The notes under the pieces were generated by a model, which saw only the letters and a program-made list of their open reading frames with translations, made no database searches and was not told the DNA's origin. Below are positions 33,960 to 46,900 of a DNA stretch of 64,000 bases, piece after piece. Numbering within the stretch: the first letter of the stretch is position 1; each line of letters starts with the position of its first letter. Origin of the DNA: Synergistaceae bacterium. Its GTDB lineage: Bacteria > Synergistota > Synergistia > Synergistales > Synergistaceae. A program made the translations under genes and the position numbers. The stretch lies in the NCBI GenBank assembly GCA_030533085.1, contig JAUNJZ010000002.1:62001-126000 (forward strand), given 5' to 3'.

Positions 33960-34265
33960 TTAAAGTTTAATCTGTATATCCACACCAGAGGGCAAATTAA
34001 GCTCCATGAGGGCTTCCATCGTCTTCTGTGTTGGGTCGATGATGTCTATCAGGCGCTTATGCGTTCTGATTTCATACTGGTCGCGCGCGTCCTTGTCAAC
34101 GTGCGGCGAGGTGAGTACGCAGAAACGCTGCACCTCTGTCGGAAGCGGCACGGGACCCGATACTCTCGCGCCGGTACGCTGCGCCGTGTCGGCGATCTGC
34201 GTTGCGGAGGCGTCAAGTACGCGGTGGTCGAATGCCTTGAGTTTTATACGAATCTTCTTAGCCAA
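33960..34265 (-). CDS. rpsJ: 30S ribosomal protein S10
   Basis: 101-residue S10 (also transcription antitermination factor NusE in other bacteria). [21 protein letters not shown] and [20 protein letters not shown] are canonical. It lies 18 bases after tuf, so the S10 operon is joined to the str operon with no visible promoter between them. Confidence 0.97.
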   Translation of the reverse strand: MAKKIRIKLKAFDHRVLDASATQIADTAQRTGARVSGPVPLPTEVQRFCVLTSPHVDKDARDQYEIRTHKRLIDIIDPTQKTMEALMELNLPSGVDIQIKL

Positions 34266-34283
34266 AATATTCCCCTCCTGGGG

Positions 34284-35474
34284 TTATTCTATTATTTCAG
34301 TAACGACGCCGGCGCCTACGGTGCGGCCGCCTTCGCGTACTGCGAAGCGAAGACCTTCCTGCATCGCTATCGGCGCGATGAGCTGCACTTCAAAGGTGCT
34401 GTTGTCTCCGGGCATTACCATTTCCACGCCTTCCGCAAGCTTGATTTCGCCGGTGATGTCCGTCGTGCGGAAGTAGAACTGGGGCTTGTAGCCGCTGAAG
34501 AAGGGCGTGTGACGGCCTCCCTCTTCCTTTTTCAGTACGTACACTTCGCCTTTGAAGTGCGTATGCGGCTTGATGCTGCCGGGCTTCGCAAGTACCTGAC
34601 CGCGCTCGACGTCTTCTTTGCCTACGCCGCGGAGAAGTATCCCTACGTTGTCTCCCGCTTCCGCGTCGTCGAGGATCTTGCGGAACATTTCAAGGCTGGT
34701 CGCCACTGTCTTGTGGGTGTCTTTGAGGCCGACTATTTCAACTTCGTCGCCGGGGCGAACTATTCCCTTTTCAACACGGCCGGTTACGACTGTTCCGCGG
34801 CCCGTGATCGTGAATACGTCTTCTATCGGCATGAGGAAGGGCTGGTCAAGCGCTCTTTCCGGCTCCGGTATGTAGTCGTCGCAGGCTTTCATCAGCTCCA
34901 TGATTCCCTCTGTCCACTCGTTGTCTTCGTCGGATTCAAGCGCCTTGAGGCCGCTGCCGCGAACGATGGGGATGTCGTCTCCGGGGAATTCGTATTTGTT
35001 CAGAAGGTCGCGGATTTCCATTTCGACGAGGTCAAGAAGCTCTGGGTCGTCTACCATGTCGCATTTGTTCATGAATACGACGAGGGCGGGAACGTTGACC
35101 TGGCGGGCAAGAAGCACGTGCTCGCGCGTCTGCGGCATGGGGCCGTCTGCGGCGGAGACGATGAGGATGGCTCCGTCCATCTGCGCGGCGCCGGTGATCA
35201 TGTTCTTGATGTAGTCGGCGTGGCCCGGGCAGTCGATGTGCGCGTAGTGGCGCTTGTCCGTCTCATATTCCACGTGCGCGATGTTGATGGTGATTCCGCG
35301 CTCTCTCTCTTCCGGCGCCTTGTCGATCATGTCGAAGGGCGTGAAGTCGGCCTGGCCGTGACGCGCGAGCGTTTTTGTGATGGCCGCCGTCGTCGTCGTC
35401 TTGCCGTGGTCTATGTGACCGATGGTCCCTATGTTAAGATGGGGTTTCGTACGCTGAAAATGTTCTTTTGCCAT
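34284..35474 (-). CDS. tuf: Translation elongation factor Tu
   Basis: 396-residue EF-Tu, the GTPase that brings aminoacyl-tRNA to the ribosome. G1 [10 protein letters not shown]2 region ERGITI, G3 DCPGHADY, G4 NKCD and G5 near GSGLKAL are present, as are domains 2 and 3. The GSGLKAL segment replaces the common GSALKAL. Only one tuf copy is in the window. Lies 37 bases after fusA in the str-S10 supercluster. Confidence 0.98.
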   Translation of the reverse strand: MAKEHFQRTKPHLNIGTIGHIDHGKTTTTAAITKTLARHGQADFTPFDMIDKAPEERERGITINIAHVEYETDKRHYAHIDCPGHADYIKNMITGAAQMDGAILIVSAADGPMPQTREHVLLARQVNVPALVVFMNKCDMVDDPELLDLVEMEIRDLLNKYEFPGDDIPIVRGSGLKALESDEDNEWTEGIMELMKACDDYIPEPERALDQPFLMPIEDVFTITGRGTVVTGRVEKGIVRPGDEVEIVGLKDTHKTVATSLEMFRKILDDAEAGDNVGILLRGVGKEDVERGQVLAKPGSIKPHTHFKGEVYVLKKEEGGRHTPFFSGYKPQFYFRTTDITGEIKLAEGVEMVMPGDNSTFEVQLIAPIAMQEGLRFAVREGGRTVGAGVVTEIIE

Positions 35475-35511
35475 TTTAATGCCTCCTCGGATAATTCTTT
35501 CTATTTAATTC

Positions 35512-37578
35512 CTAGGCCTTCAACAATTCTTCGGCCACGCTGCGCGGTACTTCCTCATAGTGGTCGAAGGTCATTGTGTATGAACCGCGGCCGGAGGTTT
35601 TGCTTCTGAGGTCTGTCGCATATCCGAACATCTCCGCAAGCGGCACAAAGGCCTTTACTATGCGGGCGTTCGCTCTGACTCCCATTTCGGATACTCTGCC
35701 GCGGCGCGACGAGAGATCTCCGATAACGTCTCCCATGTATTCCTCCGGGACTACGACTTCAACGCTCATCATCGGCTCCATCAGCACGGGGCCTGCTTTT
35801 TTGAGCGCTTCCTTTATCGCCATGGAGCCTGCGATGCGGAAGGCCATTTCGGAGCTGTCAACCTCGTGATAGCTGCCGTCCACGATTGCCACCTTGATGC
35901 CGATGACCGGATATCCGCCGAGAACGCCGTTGTTGAGCGCCTCTTCGACGCCCTTCTGAGCCGCGGGGATGTATTCTCTGGGGACTACGCCGCCAACGAT
36001 TTTATCCTCCCACTCAAAGCCTTTGCCCTCTTCAAGCGGTTCGATTTCCAGCACGACGTCGCCGTACTGCCCCTTACCGCCGGACTGCCTGACAAATTTG
36101 CCCTGCGCCCTGGCCGGCTTGCGGATGGCTTCGCGGTAGGCGACCTGGGGACGCCCTACCTTGACTTCGACGTTGAACTCTCTGCGCAGGCGGTCTACGA
36201 TAATCTCAAGATGAAGCTCGCCCATACCGCTGATGATGGTCTGGCCGGTATCTTCGTTCACCGAGACGCGGAAGGTCGGGTCTTCTTCAGAGAGAGCTTC
36301 CAGCCCCTTGGCCAGCTTTATCTGGTCGGCCTTGCTCATCGGCTCGACGGAAAGAGATATGACAGGCTCAGGGAAGATGAGGTTTTCCAGAAGAACGGGG
36401 TGCTTTTCATCGCAGAGCGTGTCTCCCGTGCGAACCTGCTTCAGTCCGGGAATAGCTATGATAAGTCCGGCCTGCGCGCTCTCCATCTCCTCGCGCTTGT
36501 TGGCGTGCATCCGCAGGATACGGCCGACGCGCTCGCGGCGGCGTGTGCTGCTGTTGTATATCGAAACCCCGTTCTCGATCTTTCCGGAGTAGACGCGGCA
36601 GAAGGCGAGCCTTCCGACGAATGGGTCTACCATGATTTTGAAAGCGAGGGCGGCGAATGGTTCGTCGGCCGCGGCCTTTATCTCAATCTCCTTCGAGGTG
36701 TCGTCGGGGTCGACGCCAATGGCGTGCGGCATATCGAGCGGGCTGGGCAGATAGGCTACGACCGCGTCAAGAAGGGGCTGAACGCCCTTGTTCTTGAAGG
36801 CCGAGCCGCACATTACCGGCACTATATCAAGGCTGATGGTTGCCTTTCTGATCGTCTTTTTTATCAGCTCGACGGGAACGTCGCCGCCGTCAAGATAGAG
36901 CTCCATCATTTCGTCGTCGTAGTCGGCGAGCATTTCCAGCATTTCCGTCCTTGCCGACGCCGCCTCTTCCACAAGCTGCGGAGGAATATCCGCGATGTGA
37001 AATTCCGTTCCCAGCGTGTCGTCGTATATCACGGCCTTGTTGTTCACAAGGTCGATCATTCCGGAAAAGCCGTCTTCGACTCCGATCGGAATCTGAATGG
37101 GAACGGCCTTCGCCCCGAGACGCTTGCGCATCTGATCCACAACGGCGAAAAAGTCAGCTCCTACCCTGTCCATCTTGTTGATGAAGGCTATCCTCGGCAC
37201 ACCGTACTTGTCAGCCTGCCGCCAGACCGTCTCCGACTGCGGCTCGACGCCGCCGACGGCGCAGAAGACCGAAACGGCTCCGTCAAGGACACGCATGGAA
37301 CGTTCAACCTCGACGGTAAAGTCCACGTGTCCGGGTGTATCAATTATATTGATAAGGCAATCGCCCCAGAAACAGGTAGTAGCCGCCGATGTGATAGTAA
37401 TACCACGCTCGCGCTCCTGCTCCATCCAGTCCATTGTGGCGGCGCCTTCGTGCGTTTCGCCAAGTTTGTGTTTGCGGCCTGTGTAGAACAGAATACGCTC
37501 CGTCGTCGTCGTCTTACCTGCATCTATATGCGCAGCTATACCGATATTGCGCACTGTACTCAAGTCGATGCCTTGCAT
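35512..37578 (-). CDS. fusA: Translation elongation factor G
   Basis: 688-residue EF-G, the translocase. G1 [16 protein letters not shown]3 DTPGHVDF, G4 NKMD, and domain IV with [20 protein letters not shown] followed by domain V with [12 protein letters not shown] are complete. ATG 37578 has GGTGGTG six bases upstream and is preferred to an in-frame GTG at 37590. Between rpsG and tuf, as in the classical str operon. Confidence 0.98.
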   Translation of the reverse strand: MQGIDLSTVRNIGIAAHIDAGKTTTTERILFYTGRKHKLGETHEGAATMDWMEQERERGITITSAATTCFWGDCLINIIDTPGHVDFTVEVERSMRVLDGAVSVFCAVGGVEPQSETVWRQADKYGVPRIAFINKMDRVGADFFAVVDQMRKRLGAKAVPIQIPIGVEDGFSGMIDLVNNKAVIYDDTLGTEFHIADIPPQLVEEAASARTEMLEMLADYDDEMMELYLDGGDVPVELIKKTIRKATISLDIVPVMCGSAFKNKGVQPLLDAVVAYLPSPLDMPHAIGVDPDDTSKEIEIKAAADEPFAALAFKIMVDPFVGRLAFCRVYSGKIENGVSIYNSSTRRRERVGRILRMHANKREEMESAQAGLIIAIPGLKQVRTGDTLCDEKHPVLLENLIFPEPVISLSVEPMSKADQIKLAKGLEALSEEDPTFRVSVNEDTGQTIISGMGELHLEIIVDRLRREFNVEVKVGRPQVAYREAIRKPARAQGKFVRQSGGKGQYGDVVLEIEPLEEGKGFEWEDKIVGGVVPREYIPAAQKGVEEALNNGVLGGYPVIGIKVAIVDGSYHEVDSSEMAFRIAGSMAIKEALKKAGPVLMEPMMSVEVVVPEEYMGDVIGDLSSRRGRVSEMGVRANARIVKAFVPLAEMFGYATDLRSKTSGRGSYTMTFDHYEEVPRSVAEELLKA

Positions 37579-37621
37579 CGTCAACACCACCAGACTAAAT
37601 CAGAATTTGTAGAATAGCGCA

Positions 37622-38092
37622 CTACCAGCGGTAATGCGCGAACGCGCGGTTGGCTTCCGCCATACGGTGCGTATCTTCGCGTTTCTTCACCGAACCGCCT
37701 TCGCCTTTGCAGGCGTCGCCGAGTTCGCGGGCAAGACGCTCCACCATCGGTATCCCCTTGCGCGAACGGGAATAGCCGATTATCCAGCGGATAGCCAGCG
37801 CCTGCGCCCTGTCGGGCTTAACCTCGACGGGAACCTGATAGGTCGCTCCGCCGACGCGGCGCGGGCGAACCTCGACCAGCGGGCGAACGTTCGTCATTGC
37901 CTTGTCAAATACTTCGGCAGGCTCCATATTGAGTCTGCTCCCTGCCAGATCCAGCGCTCCGTACAAAATTCTCTCCGCCGTGCTCTTTTTGCCGCCGAGC
38001 ATCAGGCAGTTGATGAATTTCGTGATTGCGGGGTTCGCAAAGACTGAATCGGGCGGCGTTATACGTTTTTTCACATGTCCTTTACGCGGCAT
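37622..38092 (-). CDS. rpsG: 30S ribosomal protein S7
   Basis: 156-residue S7, the assembly initiator of the 30S head. [39 protein letters not shown] and the C-terminal [21 protein letters not shown] are canonical. Standard place between rpsL and fusA. Confidence 0.98.
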   Translation of the reverse strand: MPRKGHVKKRITPPDSVFANPAITKFINCLMLGGKKSTAERILYGALDLAGSRLNMEPAEVFDKAMTNVRPLVEVRPRRVGGATYQVPVEVKPDRAQALAIRWIIGYSRSRKGIPMVERLARELGDACKGEGGSVKKREDTHRMAEANRAFAHYRW

Positions 38093-38119
38093 AAAAACTA
38101 CCTCCCATAATTTCTCTGA

Positions 38120-38491
38120 TTACTTCGGTCTGCGAGCTCCATAGAGCGAACGGCTCTGGCGGCGATTCTCAACTCCGCCGCAGTCAAGCGTGCCTCTGAC
38201 GATATGGTAACGAACGCCAGGCAGGTCCTTGACACGGCCTCCGCGAACAAGAACGACTGAGTGTTCCTGAAGGTTATGGCCGACTCCCGGTATGTAAGCT
38301 GTGACTTCGATCCCGTTGGTAAGGCGCACACGGGCGACCTTACGAAGAGCAGAGTTCGGCTTCTTAGGAGTTACAGTGTAGACGCGGGTGCAGACTCCGC
38401 GGCGCTGGGGATTCTCCTGAAGAGCAGGCGCGCTTGAACGACGCCTCTTTTCCTCTCTGCCGGTACGAATAAGCTGGCTGATTGTTGGCAA
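38120..38491 (-). CDS. rpsL: 30S ribosomal protein S12
   Basis: 123-residue S12 of the decoding centre. [34 protein letters not shown] and [16 protein letters not shown] are canonical. The Lys residues of PKKPN and RVKDLP whose changes give streptomycin resistance elsewhere are unmodified, so a streptomycin-sensitive type is expected. Follows the L7Ae-like gene. Confidence 0.98.
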   Translation of the reverse strand: MPTISQLIRTGREEKRRRSSAPALQENPQRRGVCTRVYTVTPKKPNSALRKVARVRLTNGIEVTAYIPGVGHNLQEHSVVLVRGGRVKDLPGVRYHIVRGTLDCGGVENRRQSRSLYGARRPK

Positions 38492-38524
38492 ATAGCTCCC
38501 TCCTTCCCTTGTTAATAGTTATTT

Positions 38525-38773
38525 CTACTTTTTAAGGACAGCCGCGACCGCCGTTTTTCGCGTTACAGCGCAGGCTCTCCCTAGTTGCACTGAACTTTCC
38601 GCCGTCTCTATGGGGATATTATTTTCGGCCGCAGCCTCTTTTATCTTCCCCGTCACTTTTTCATCGGCGTCGTCCGCCAGAAAAATCTTCGCCGCCTCGC
38701 CCCTCGCGATTTTCCTCAGAACGCTGTTCAGTCCTGCCGTTCTGGGCGATTCGGCCAATTCATTTAAGGGCAC
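38525..38773 (-). CDS. L7Ae-like ribosomal/RNA-binding protein (YbxF type)
   Basis: 82-residue L7Ae/L30e/S12e/Gadd45 fold protein, the kind encoded between rpoC and rpsL in Firmicutes (YbxF), which binds kink-turn RNA. Typical segments: GLNSVLRKIARGEAAKIFLADDAD and ...VQLGRACAVTRKTAVAAVLK. The start is a GTG at 38773 with AGGAGG seven bases upstream; the frame open to 38842 crosses the promoter. First gene of the unit that continues into rpsL, rpsG, fusA and tuf. Confidence 0.85.
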   Translation of the reverse strand: MPLNELAESPRTAGLNSVLRKIARGEAAKIFLADDADEKVTGKIKEAAAENNIPIETAESSVQLGRACAVTRKTAVAAVLKK

Positions 38774-38806
38774 ACGAACACCTCCTGTGCACAGTCGCAC
38801 CGACAT

Positions 38807-38835
38807 ATAATAACAGCGGAGGCCGCTTGTGTCAA
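38807..38835 (-). promoter_or_regulatory. Promoter of the L7Ae-rpsL-rpsG-fusA-tuf unit
   Basis: Reading leftwards: TTGACA, 17-base spacer, TATTAT, 33 bases before the L7Ae-like GTG. Strong housekeeping promoter between rpoC and the str-S10 supercluster. Confidence 0.8.
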
Positions 38836-38888
38836 TAAACACCGCTTCCTCCGCCGTTAATTTTTACGATTATTTTTTTCGCGGCTCT

Positions 38889-41800
38889 TTATTCCCTGAA
38901 AGACAGCTCCATTAAATCTGTCTCCGCCGGAGCATCCGCTATTTCTTTAAGCTCTACCTTACGGTGACGCTCTATTCCGGTTCCCGCGGGTATCAGGAGT
39001 CCGATAATGACATTCTCCTTCAGGCCGGCGAGGCCGTCCACATCTCCCCTCACAGCCGCGGCGGCAAGAACCTGCGCCGTCTGCTGGAAGGAGGCCGCCG
39101 AGAGGAAGCTGTCTGTCGCGAGCGCAGCCTTTGTTACGCCGTGAACAACCGGACGCCACTGCGGCTCTTCGCGCAGGCGGCGCACGAAGGAGACTCTGTG
39201 CATGAGCTTCTTCTGCTCCGACGGGGCTGAGACGGAGCGCAGCGTGATGGAGCCTGTCGCCGCCGACGCGATAAGGTCAAGGACGGAGCTGGTTATCTCC
39301 TGCGCCGCCTGAACGACGACATTTCCCTTTCCATCGGCGATAGGCTCAAGCAGTATTTTGCCAAGCGCCCTTTCCGTGAGCAGCCTTTTCAGCACGCGCT
39401 CCCTCGTCAGTATCATCTCGTCGCATTCGACCCCGCTTATCGTCCCCTCGATGAGGCCGCTGATGACGGAGCCGTCTATCACGTGCGGAATATCTTCCAT
39501 CACTTCGCCGTCGGCGTTCATCGCCTGCTTTATCGCCTTGCCGAAGTAGTGCTCTATCATAACGTGGTGCATCGCGTCCGTGAGATTTATCACCTCCGGC
39601 GATTTCCAGAGCTTTATCTGCGGCACGTTGTATTCTTTAAGCAGCGCTATGCTTTCGTCGTTGAGCGGCGAGTCGGATTTGATGATGACTTCTCCATCCG
39701 CTTCAACATCCCCCGCTATCCACGTTTTATCCTTATTTTCTTCAAGCAGGTTCATATCGCGGATATGGAGCGGGCGCGGACTGAAAGCTGTCACGACGGA
39801 AAGGTCGGCGGAGGAGAGCCTTGTGCCGCCGGCTATAAGGACTTCGCCGTTTTCCGGGTTCACAAAGTCGTCTATCAGCTCCAGCCCTTCCATCGCGCGC
39901 TTGAAGTTGGCGTCGCCGATGATGACGCGCGCCTCTCCATTCTCGTCCTTTACCGTTATCTCCGTCGCGCTGCTTCCGGGCTGGAGAAGCTCTCCGAAAA
40001 GGGCTTCCGTGACCGCGAGTTCAGGGGCGTCCTTGTCCGGGGCAGCAAGCCCCAGAACGTCGACCACTTCAAAGTCTTTGAGGAAGTTCAACGATTCTTC
40101 AAGCGAAACGGCGTTCTTCGCCTTTATTTCGCTGACAGCCTCTTCAAGGTCTTCCTTCCAGACAAGCTCTCCCGATACGAAGGAGCTGTCGCCCTCTTTC
40201 ATCACGCGGACGCGGTTCACGGGAGCTACCTTGCGCAGTATCGTCTCGATATGCTTGTCGTTGATGGAGACGCCCTGCGAGCGGTAGACCTCCTGAATGC
40301 CGTCAAGCAGATAATGCTGCACGGCCTCAAGCCCCTCGACCTCAAGAAGCTGCTGCGGGTCGATATAGCCCTCGGTGAGGATCTGCCCTTTGGTGATCTG
40401 GCAGCCCTCTTCGATGCCGGAAAGTAGATTCTGGGAGGCGGGGATATTGTAGGATACCCGCTCTTCCGTTCCGTCTTCGCCTTCTTTGGCGATGATAAGC
40501 TTCCGCTTGCCGTCCATTTCGCGCAGCTCCACAAGTGTGCCGGTCTCCTCGGCCAGTATCGCCACCTTTTTCGGGCGGCGGACTTCAAAGAGCTGCTCTA
40601 TCCTCGGCAGACCCTGCGTGATGTCCTCACCGGTGAACTGGCGAACGCCTCCCGTATGGAATGTGCGCATCGTGAGCTGCGTTCCCGGCTCTCCTATAGA
40701 CTGGGCCGCGACGACTCCGACAGACTCGCCTATCGCGACCTTTTTGCGCGTCGCCAGGTCGCGTCCGTAGCAGCTGCGGCAGATGCCGTGGCGCAGGCCG
40801 CAGGTGAGCGGGCTGCGCACCCATATCGACGTGATTCCGAGCGATTCGATATATTTCGCCTTTTCGGCGCTGATTTCTTCATTTCTTTCAAGCAGCAGAG
40901 CGCCGCTCTCCGGCTCGTAAACGTCTTCAAGGCTCACGCGCCCCGCGAGACGCTCCGACATGGAGATAGTCGCCTTGCCGTCCTGCTGGAGCAGCGGGCG
41001 TATCTCGACGCCGTTGTGCGTGTCGCAGTCCTCGTCCATCACAATGAGATCCTGCGCCACATCGACGAGGCGGCGCGTCAGATATCCCGACTTCGCGGTA
41101 CGGAGGGCGGTGTCCGCAAGCCCCTTTCGCGCGCCGTGCGTGGAGATGAAGTATTCCAGCGTATTAAGTCCCTCTTTGAAGTTGGCGACGATGGGATAGC
41201 GAATGATGCGCCCCGACGGGTCGGCCATCAGCCCGCGAATACCGGCCATCTGCGCGACCTGTCCGCGTGAGCCTCGCGCCCCAGAGTCGACCATGATGCG
41301 CAGCGGGTTGGTAACTTCCATGCTGTCCATGATCTTGTCTGCGATGCGGCGGCCGGCGTCCGACCAGAGTATATCCTTCTGACGCATATATTCGTCCTCA
41401 GTGAGGATACCCATCTCATACTGTCCGGTAAGATCCTCTTCCTGAACAAGCGTCACGTCGAGTATCTCTTTTTTCTCATGCGGGACGACGACGTCTCCGA
41501 CTCCGAGGCTGATTCCGCTGACCGTGGACCAGCGGTAGCCAAGCGTCTTTATCGCGTCCAGCATTTCGACCATGCCGGTCTGGCCTACGCGGTCGTAAGC
41601 CTCGTCAAGGAGCTTGCCCATCTCCTTTTTGTTTATCGTTTCGTTTTTATAGCGGAAGCCGGGGTGCAGCGCGCGGTTGAAGAGCACGCGCCCAGGCGTC
41701 GTCTCTATCCATTTCCCGTCTGCCGTATCGCATTCCCACTCCGGAGCCTTCTTGAGCCATATCTTCGAGTTGACGTGTACAAGCTCGTGGTCGAGCGCCG

Positions 41801-43901
41801 AAAGAACGTCCTCCATATCGCGGAAGTGCATTCCCTCGCCTATAAGCCCCTCTCTCATCGTCGTGAGATAGAATACTCCGAGAATGATATCCTGCGTCGG
41901 CGTGACGACCGGTTTGCCGCTGGCCGGCGAGAGCAGGTTGTTCGACGAGAGCATCAGCACGCGCGCTTCCGTCTGCGCCTCAATGGAGAGCGGGACGTGA
42001 ACTGCCATCTGGTCTCCGTCAAAGTCGGCGTTGAACGCCGTGCAGACCAGAGGATGGAGGCGTATGGCCTTACCCTCGATAAGCACCGGCTCAAAGGCCT
42101 GTATCCCGAGACGGTGAAGCGTCGGCGCGCGGTTGAGCATGACAGGGTGGTCTTTTATTATATTCTCCAGTATTCCCCACACCTCGTCGCGGCCGCGCTC
42201 TATGAATCTGCGCGCGCTCTTGACATTGGGGGCGAGGCCGCTCTCGACAAGCTTGTGCATGACGAAAGGCTTGAAGAGCTCGAGAGCCATCTGCTTCGGC
42301 AGTCCGCACTGGTATATCTTCAGATGCGGGCCGATGACGATGACGGAGCGTCCGGAATAGTCAACGCGCTTTCCGAGCAGATTCTGACGGAAACGTCCCT
42401 TCTTTCCGCGCAGCAGATCCGTAAGGCTCTTGAGCGGACGGTTGCCGGCTCCGAGAACTGCCTTGCCGCGGCGGCCGTTGTCTATCAGCGCGTCGACCGA
42501 CTCCTGAAGCATCCTCTTTTCGTTGCGCACGATTATTTCAGGGGCGCGAAGCTCCTGCAATTTGCGCAGACGGTTGTTGCGGTTTATCACGCGGCGGTAA
42601 AGGTCGTTCAGGTCGGAGGTCGCGAAGCGGCCGCCGTCAAGCTGAACCATCGGCCTGAGGTCGGGAGGGATGACCGGCAGCACGGAGAGAACCATCCACT
42701 CCGGCGAGGAATCGCTCTTGCGGAAATCCTCCGCCACCTGCAAACGCTTGATAAGCTTGCGCTTCCTCTGCCCCGAACATTCGGCGATCTCTTCCCTGAG
42801 CTGATCCACAAGCGCCTCGATATCTATTTCATGGAGCAGCGTAAATACGCCCTCCGCGCCGATACCGGCCTTGAATTCCTTGTCGTAGGCGTCGCATATC
42901 GCCTCTTCGCGCTCCAGTATGATATCGCCGCGCACGAAGGGGGATTCTCCGCCCTCGATCACTATATAGCAGGGGTCCTCTATCGTCTCAGTCTCCTCGA
43001 CTGCCTGGAAGCGCCGCGGATACTTCTGCGTATAGAGACGGAACTCGCTGTCCGATACGACGTCGTTTTTGGCGAAGGGCAGACGCACCACCGCCGTGAC
43101 GATATAGGCCTCCTGATTGTTGAGCACGGCGCGGTCGGCCTTCAGCTCCGGGTCCTGCGCCATCATGACCTTTTTCTTCGTCTCGGAGACCATTTCCGTA
43201 CTGTTCTCCGCGTCCTCTTCCTTATATATCCTGTATGCCGGCTCCACCTTGAAGAGCTCGTCTCCGAAGTCGTTCCTGATACGGCCGACCTGCGTTGCCG
43301 TTACGATATCGCCCTCATCCACCGGAACCTCTTCGACCTTTGTGATACGGTAAGCCTCTTCGGCCTTAAACTTGGGGTCGTAAAAACGGTGAATACGCTC
43401 CTCCGAGGCCGACATCAGTGTGCCGCGGCGGGCAAGGTCTGTCCTGCGCCCTTCGCTGACCACCTTGAAGACCTTCTCGCGGCGGCGCGTAGGGGCGAAA
43501 TAGACGACCTTCTCAAGCTCCTTTGTCGAAGCGCCGAGCAGCAGGCTCAGGCGGCTGGGAATGCCGCGCAGATACCATATATGCACGACGGGCGCGGCAA
43601 GCTCGATATGCCCCATCTTTTCACGGCGCACACGGTTGTCCGTTACCTCTACCCCGCAGCGCTCGCAGACGACGCCGCGGAACTTGGGGCCGCTGCGCTT
43701 GTATTTTCCGCAGGCGCACTCGTAGCTCCTGATGGGGCCGAAGATACGCTCGCAGAAAAGGCCGTCCTTCTCGGGACGAAGCGACCTGTAATTTATCGTC
43801 TCCGGCTTCTTGACCTCACCGCTCGAAAGCTCGCGGACTCTCTCAGGGGAGGAAAGCCTCATTCTTACTCCGGCGATTTCATGGCCTATGTTAGTCATCA
43901 A
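38889..43901 (-). CDS. rpoC: DNA-directed RNA polymerase subunit beta prime
   Basis: 1670-residue beta prime. N-terminal zinc ribbon [15 protein letters not shown] (about 61-80), catalytic NADFDGDQM triad of Asp, bridge-helix/trigger-loop region ([22 protein letters not shown]) and a second zinc site ([16 protein letters not shown]) are complete. It is about 250 residues longer than the E. coli form; an extra block of roughly 230 residues lies between the zinc ribbon and the clamp (about 135-375), where Thermus and Thermotoga also carry barrel-sandwich inserts. The start overlaps the rpoB stop (ATGA). Confidence 0.98.
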   Translation of the reverse strand: MMTNIGHEIAGVRMRLSSPERVRELSSGEVKKPETINYRSLRPEKDGLFCERIFGPIRSYECACGKYKRSGPKFRGVVCERCGVEVTDNRVRREKMGHIELAAPVVHIWYLRGIPSRLSLLLGASTKELEKVVYFAPTRRREKVFKVVSEGRRTDLARRGTLMSASEERIHRFYDPKFKAEEAYRITKVEEVPVDEGDIVTATQVGRIRNDFGDELFKVEPAYRIYKEEDAENSTEMVSETKKKVMMAQDPELKADRAVLNNQEAYIVTAVVRLPFAKNDVVSDSEFRLYTQKYPRRFQAVEETETIEDPCYIVIEGGESPFVRGDIILEREEAICDAYDKEFKAGIGAEGVFTLLHEIDIEALVDQLREEIAECSGQRKRKLIKRLQVAEDFRKSDSSPEWMVLSVLPVIPPDLRPMVQLDGGRFATSDLNDLYRRVINRNNRLRKLQELRAPEIIVRNEKRMLQESVDALIDNGRRGKAVLGAGNRPLKSLTDLLRGKKGRFRQNLLGKRVDYSGRSVIVIGPHLKIYQCGLPKQMALELFKPFVMHKLVESGLAPNVKSARRFIERGRDEVWGILENIIKDHPVMLNRAPTLHRLGIQAFEPVLIEGKAIRLHPLVCTAFNADFDGDQMAVHVPLSIEAQTEARVLMLSSNNLLSPASGKPVVTPTQDIILGVFYLTTMREGLIGEGMHFRDMEDVLSALDHELVHVNSKIWLKKAPEWECDTADGKWIETTPGRVLFNRALHPGFRYKNETINKKEMGKLLDEAYDRVGQTGMVEMLDAIKTLGYRWSTVSGISLGVGDVVVPHEKKEILDVTLVQEEDLTGQYEMGILTEDEYMRQKDILWSDAGRRIADKIMDSMEVTNPLRIMVDSGARGSRGQVAQMAGIRGLMADPSGRIIRYPIVANFKEGLNTLEYFISTHGARKGLADTALRTAKSGYLTRRLVDVAQDLIVMDEDCDTHNGVEIRPLLQQDGKATISMSERLAGRVSLEDVYEPESGALLLERNEEISAEKAKYIESLGITSIWVRSPLTCGLRHGICRSCYGRDLATRKKVAIGESVGVVAAQSIGEPGTQLTMRTFHTGGVRQFTGEDITQGLPRIEQLFEVRRPKKVAILAEETGTLVELREMDGKRKLIIAKEGEDGTEERVSYNIPASQNLLSGIEEGCQITKGQILTEGYIDPQQLLEVEGLEAVQHYLLDGIQEVYRSQGVSINDKHIETILRKVAPVNRVRVMKEGDSSFVSGELVWKEDLEEAVSEIKAKNAVSLEESLNFLKDFEVVDVLGLAAPDKDAPELAVTEALFGELLQPGSSATEITVKDENGEARVIIGDANFKRAMEGLELIDDFVNPENGEVLIAGGTRLSSADLSVVTAFSPRPLHIRDMNLLEENKDKTWIAGDVEADGEVIIKSDSPLNDESIALLKEYNVPQIKLWKSPEVINLTDAMHHVMIEHYFGKAIKQAMNADGEVMEDIPHVIDGSVISGLIEGTISGVECDEMILTRERVLKRLLTERALGKILLEPIADGKGNVVVQAAQEITSSVLDLIASAATGSITLRSVSAPSEQKKLMHRVSFVRRLREEPQWRPVVHGVTKAALATDSFLSAASFQQTAQVLAAAAVRGDVDGLAGLKENVIIGLLIPAGTGIERHRKVELKEIADAPAETDLMELSFRE

Positions 43902-46900
43902 TTTTCATCTCCCTGCTCACCGGTCTGTGGGGTACTTTCAAACAAATCGTCGTCAAGCAGTACCGCCGCCTCTTTTTCCTCGTCGGTCTCATGCAGCCCT
44001 ATCGCGCCGTCGCTGAAAATGTCGTTTATGCCGTCGGAGGTATTCTTTGCCGCGGCGGCGCTGGTATCCGCCTCAAAGACGGCTTCTATATCGTCTACGG
44101 TGGAATCCGGCTTAAAGGAGACGTGGCGCACATTCTTGTCCTCGTCGTCGTTCAGCACCAGCTCTCCGAAGCTTCCGTCAGCGTACATGATCTCAACGTC
44201 GAGCGCCAGCCCCTGCAATTCCTTGATAAGGACGCGGAAAGACTCTGGAACTCCCGGCTTCGTCAGATTCTCGCCCTTCACGATGCGCTCGTAGGTCTTT
44301 AGGCGTCCGCGGATATCGTCTGACTTGACAGTCAGCATCTCCTGAAGCATGTGAGCCGCGCCGTAACCTTCCAGCGCCCAGACCTCCATCTCTCCGAAGC
44401 GCTGTCCGCCGAACTGCGTCTTTCCGCCCAGCGGCTGCTGCGTGATAAGGCTGTACGGCCCAATCGAACGGGCGTGAATCTTATCATCTACAAGATGTAT
44501 CAGCTTGAGCATATACATCACGCCCACCATGACCGGATTAGCCATCGGCTCGCCGGTGCGTCCATCGTATATGGTAATCTTGCAGTCGTCGCGCATCTCG
44601 GGATACTTATTCTCCTGAACGCGCTTCACATCCTCCGCGATATCCTCGGCCGTAACAGACTCAAAGACGGGAGTAACCACCTTATAGCCGTTCTGCATCG
44701 CGACGAAACCCAGCATCGTTTCAAGCACCTGACCGAGATTCATACGGCTTGGAACGCCGAGCGGGTTCAGCACGACGTCGACCGGCGTGCCGTCAGAGAG
44801 ATAAGGCATATCCTCTTCCGCCATAATGCGGGATACGACGCCCTTGTTTCCGTGGCGTCCGGCCATCTTGTCTCCCTCAGTTATCTTGCGGAACTGCGCC
44901 ACATAGACCTTCACGACCTCGTTGACGCCGGGGCTGAGATCCTCGCTGTTCTTCTCGCGTGAAAGGCGCTTGATCTCAACGACCTTGCCGCCCTCTCCGT
45001 GCGGGACGCGCAGCGAAGTGTCGCGCACCTCGCGGGCCTTCTCGCCGAAGATGGCGCGCAGAAGCTTTTCCTCAGGCGACTGATCGGACTCGCCCTTCGG
45101 CGTCACCTTTCCGACCAGAATATCCCCCGCCTTGACCTCCGCGCCGATGCGGACGATCCCATCCTCATCGAGATTCTTCAGCGCGTCCTCTCCGACGTTG
45201 GGGATATCGCGCGATATCTCCTCCGGGCCGAGCTTCGTGTCGCGCGACTCGACCTCGTATTCCTCTATATGTATCGAAGTGTAGAAATCTTCCTTCACAA
45301 GCTTCTGAGAGAGCAGGATTGCGTCTTCAAAGTTGTAGCCCTCCCACGAAACGAAGGCGACGACGACATTGCGTCCCAGCGCCAGCTCTCCTTCATCGCA
45401 GGACTGACCGTCGCCTATTATCTCATTCGCGTCAACATGCTGACCGTGCGAGACTATCGGCTTCTGATGAATAACCGTCCCCTGATTCGAGCGGCGGAAC
45501 TTGGACATACGGTACTCGTCGCGCCCTCCGTCGTCGGCAGCTATCTCTATCCTGTCCGCGTCCACATAGCTGACAGTACCGGCGCGGCGCGATACTACGC
45601 AGGAGCCGGAGTCCTTCGCTATGCGATGCTCGATGCCGGTGCCCACTATCGGGGAATCGGGGAAAACCAGCGGAACGGCCTGACGCTGCATGTTCGACCC
45701 CATCAGCGCGCGGTTCGCGTCGTCATGCTCAAGGAATGGAATGAGCGCCGTGGATATCGACACTATCTGCTTGGGGGAAATGTCGAGATAGTTAAGCTCC
45801 TTCGGATCTATTTCTATAGTGTTGTCGCGGTGACGGACATATATGCCCCCTGTCGACGACGGGATAACATTGCCCTCATCGTCCATAGGCATATCAGCGC
45901 GTCCGACATAGAATTCGTCCTCGTCGTCCGCGGAGAGATAGACAATATCCTCAGTGACCTTTCCATCCACCACCTTCCGGCGGGGACAGACAAGGAAGCC
46001 GTATTCATTGATACGCGCAAAGGTCGCCAGCGACGTGACCAGACCGATATTCGGCCCTTCCGGCGTCTCTATCGGGCATACGCGGCCGTAATGGGTATGG
46101 TGAACGTCGCGCGCCTCAAATCCGGCGCGTTCGCGCGAAAGGCCGCCGGGGCCGAGAGCCGAAAGACGGCGTCTGTGCGTAAGCTCCGCCAGCGGATTCG
46201 TCTGATCCATAAACTGCGAAAGCTGGCCGGAGCCGAAGAACTCGCGCAGCGACGCCGAAATCGGGCGCACATTGATCAGATCCTTGGCCATCGCGGTGGC
46301 CAGGTCGGGAGTCGTAGTCATACGCTCGCGCGCTATGCGCTCCATACGCAGCAGCCCAATGCGGACCTGATTCTGAAGCAGCTCGCCGACAGCGCGGACG
46401 CGGCGGTTTCCCAGATGGTCGATGTCGTCCATACGCTCGTCGCCGTCGCGGAGACGGATAAGCCCCTTCAGTATCGCAACGATATCAGTGACCGTCAGCA
46501 GCCGTTCCCTGCTGTCTATATCAAGCTGCAAACGGCGGTTTATCTTATAGCGTCCGACGCGCCCCAGATTATATCTTCTCGGGTCGAAGAATACGCTTGA
46601 GATATATTCGCGCGCATTCTCCATGCGGGCCGGCTCATTGGGACGCAGCCTGCGGAAAAGCTCCAGAATAGCCGCGTCGGGAGTATCCGTCATATCTCGC
46701 TCGATAGTCGCGGCGAGCGACGGGTCTATATCCCAGACGAGAACCTTCGTGCGTCCGTGAGTCCAGAGCACCTCCATGTGCTCCTTCGTAAGCCTCGTAT
46801 TCTTGCGCAGCCCATTTCCTATAGGATTGCCGGAATTATCCGTCAGGATATCCTCGGCGAGAAGCATTCCATTCACCTCATCGCCGATAAGATCCTTCTC

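Noticed and set aside
34059-37617. Long plus-strand frames opposite tuf and fusA
   Set aside because: Mirror frames of EF-Tu and EF-G; composition follows the reverse complement of the real genes.
41478-44294. 938-codon open frame on the plus strand opposite rpoC/rpoB
   Set aside because: Antisense shadow of conserved polymerase codons in GC-rich DNA; no ribosome-binding site or family resemblance.
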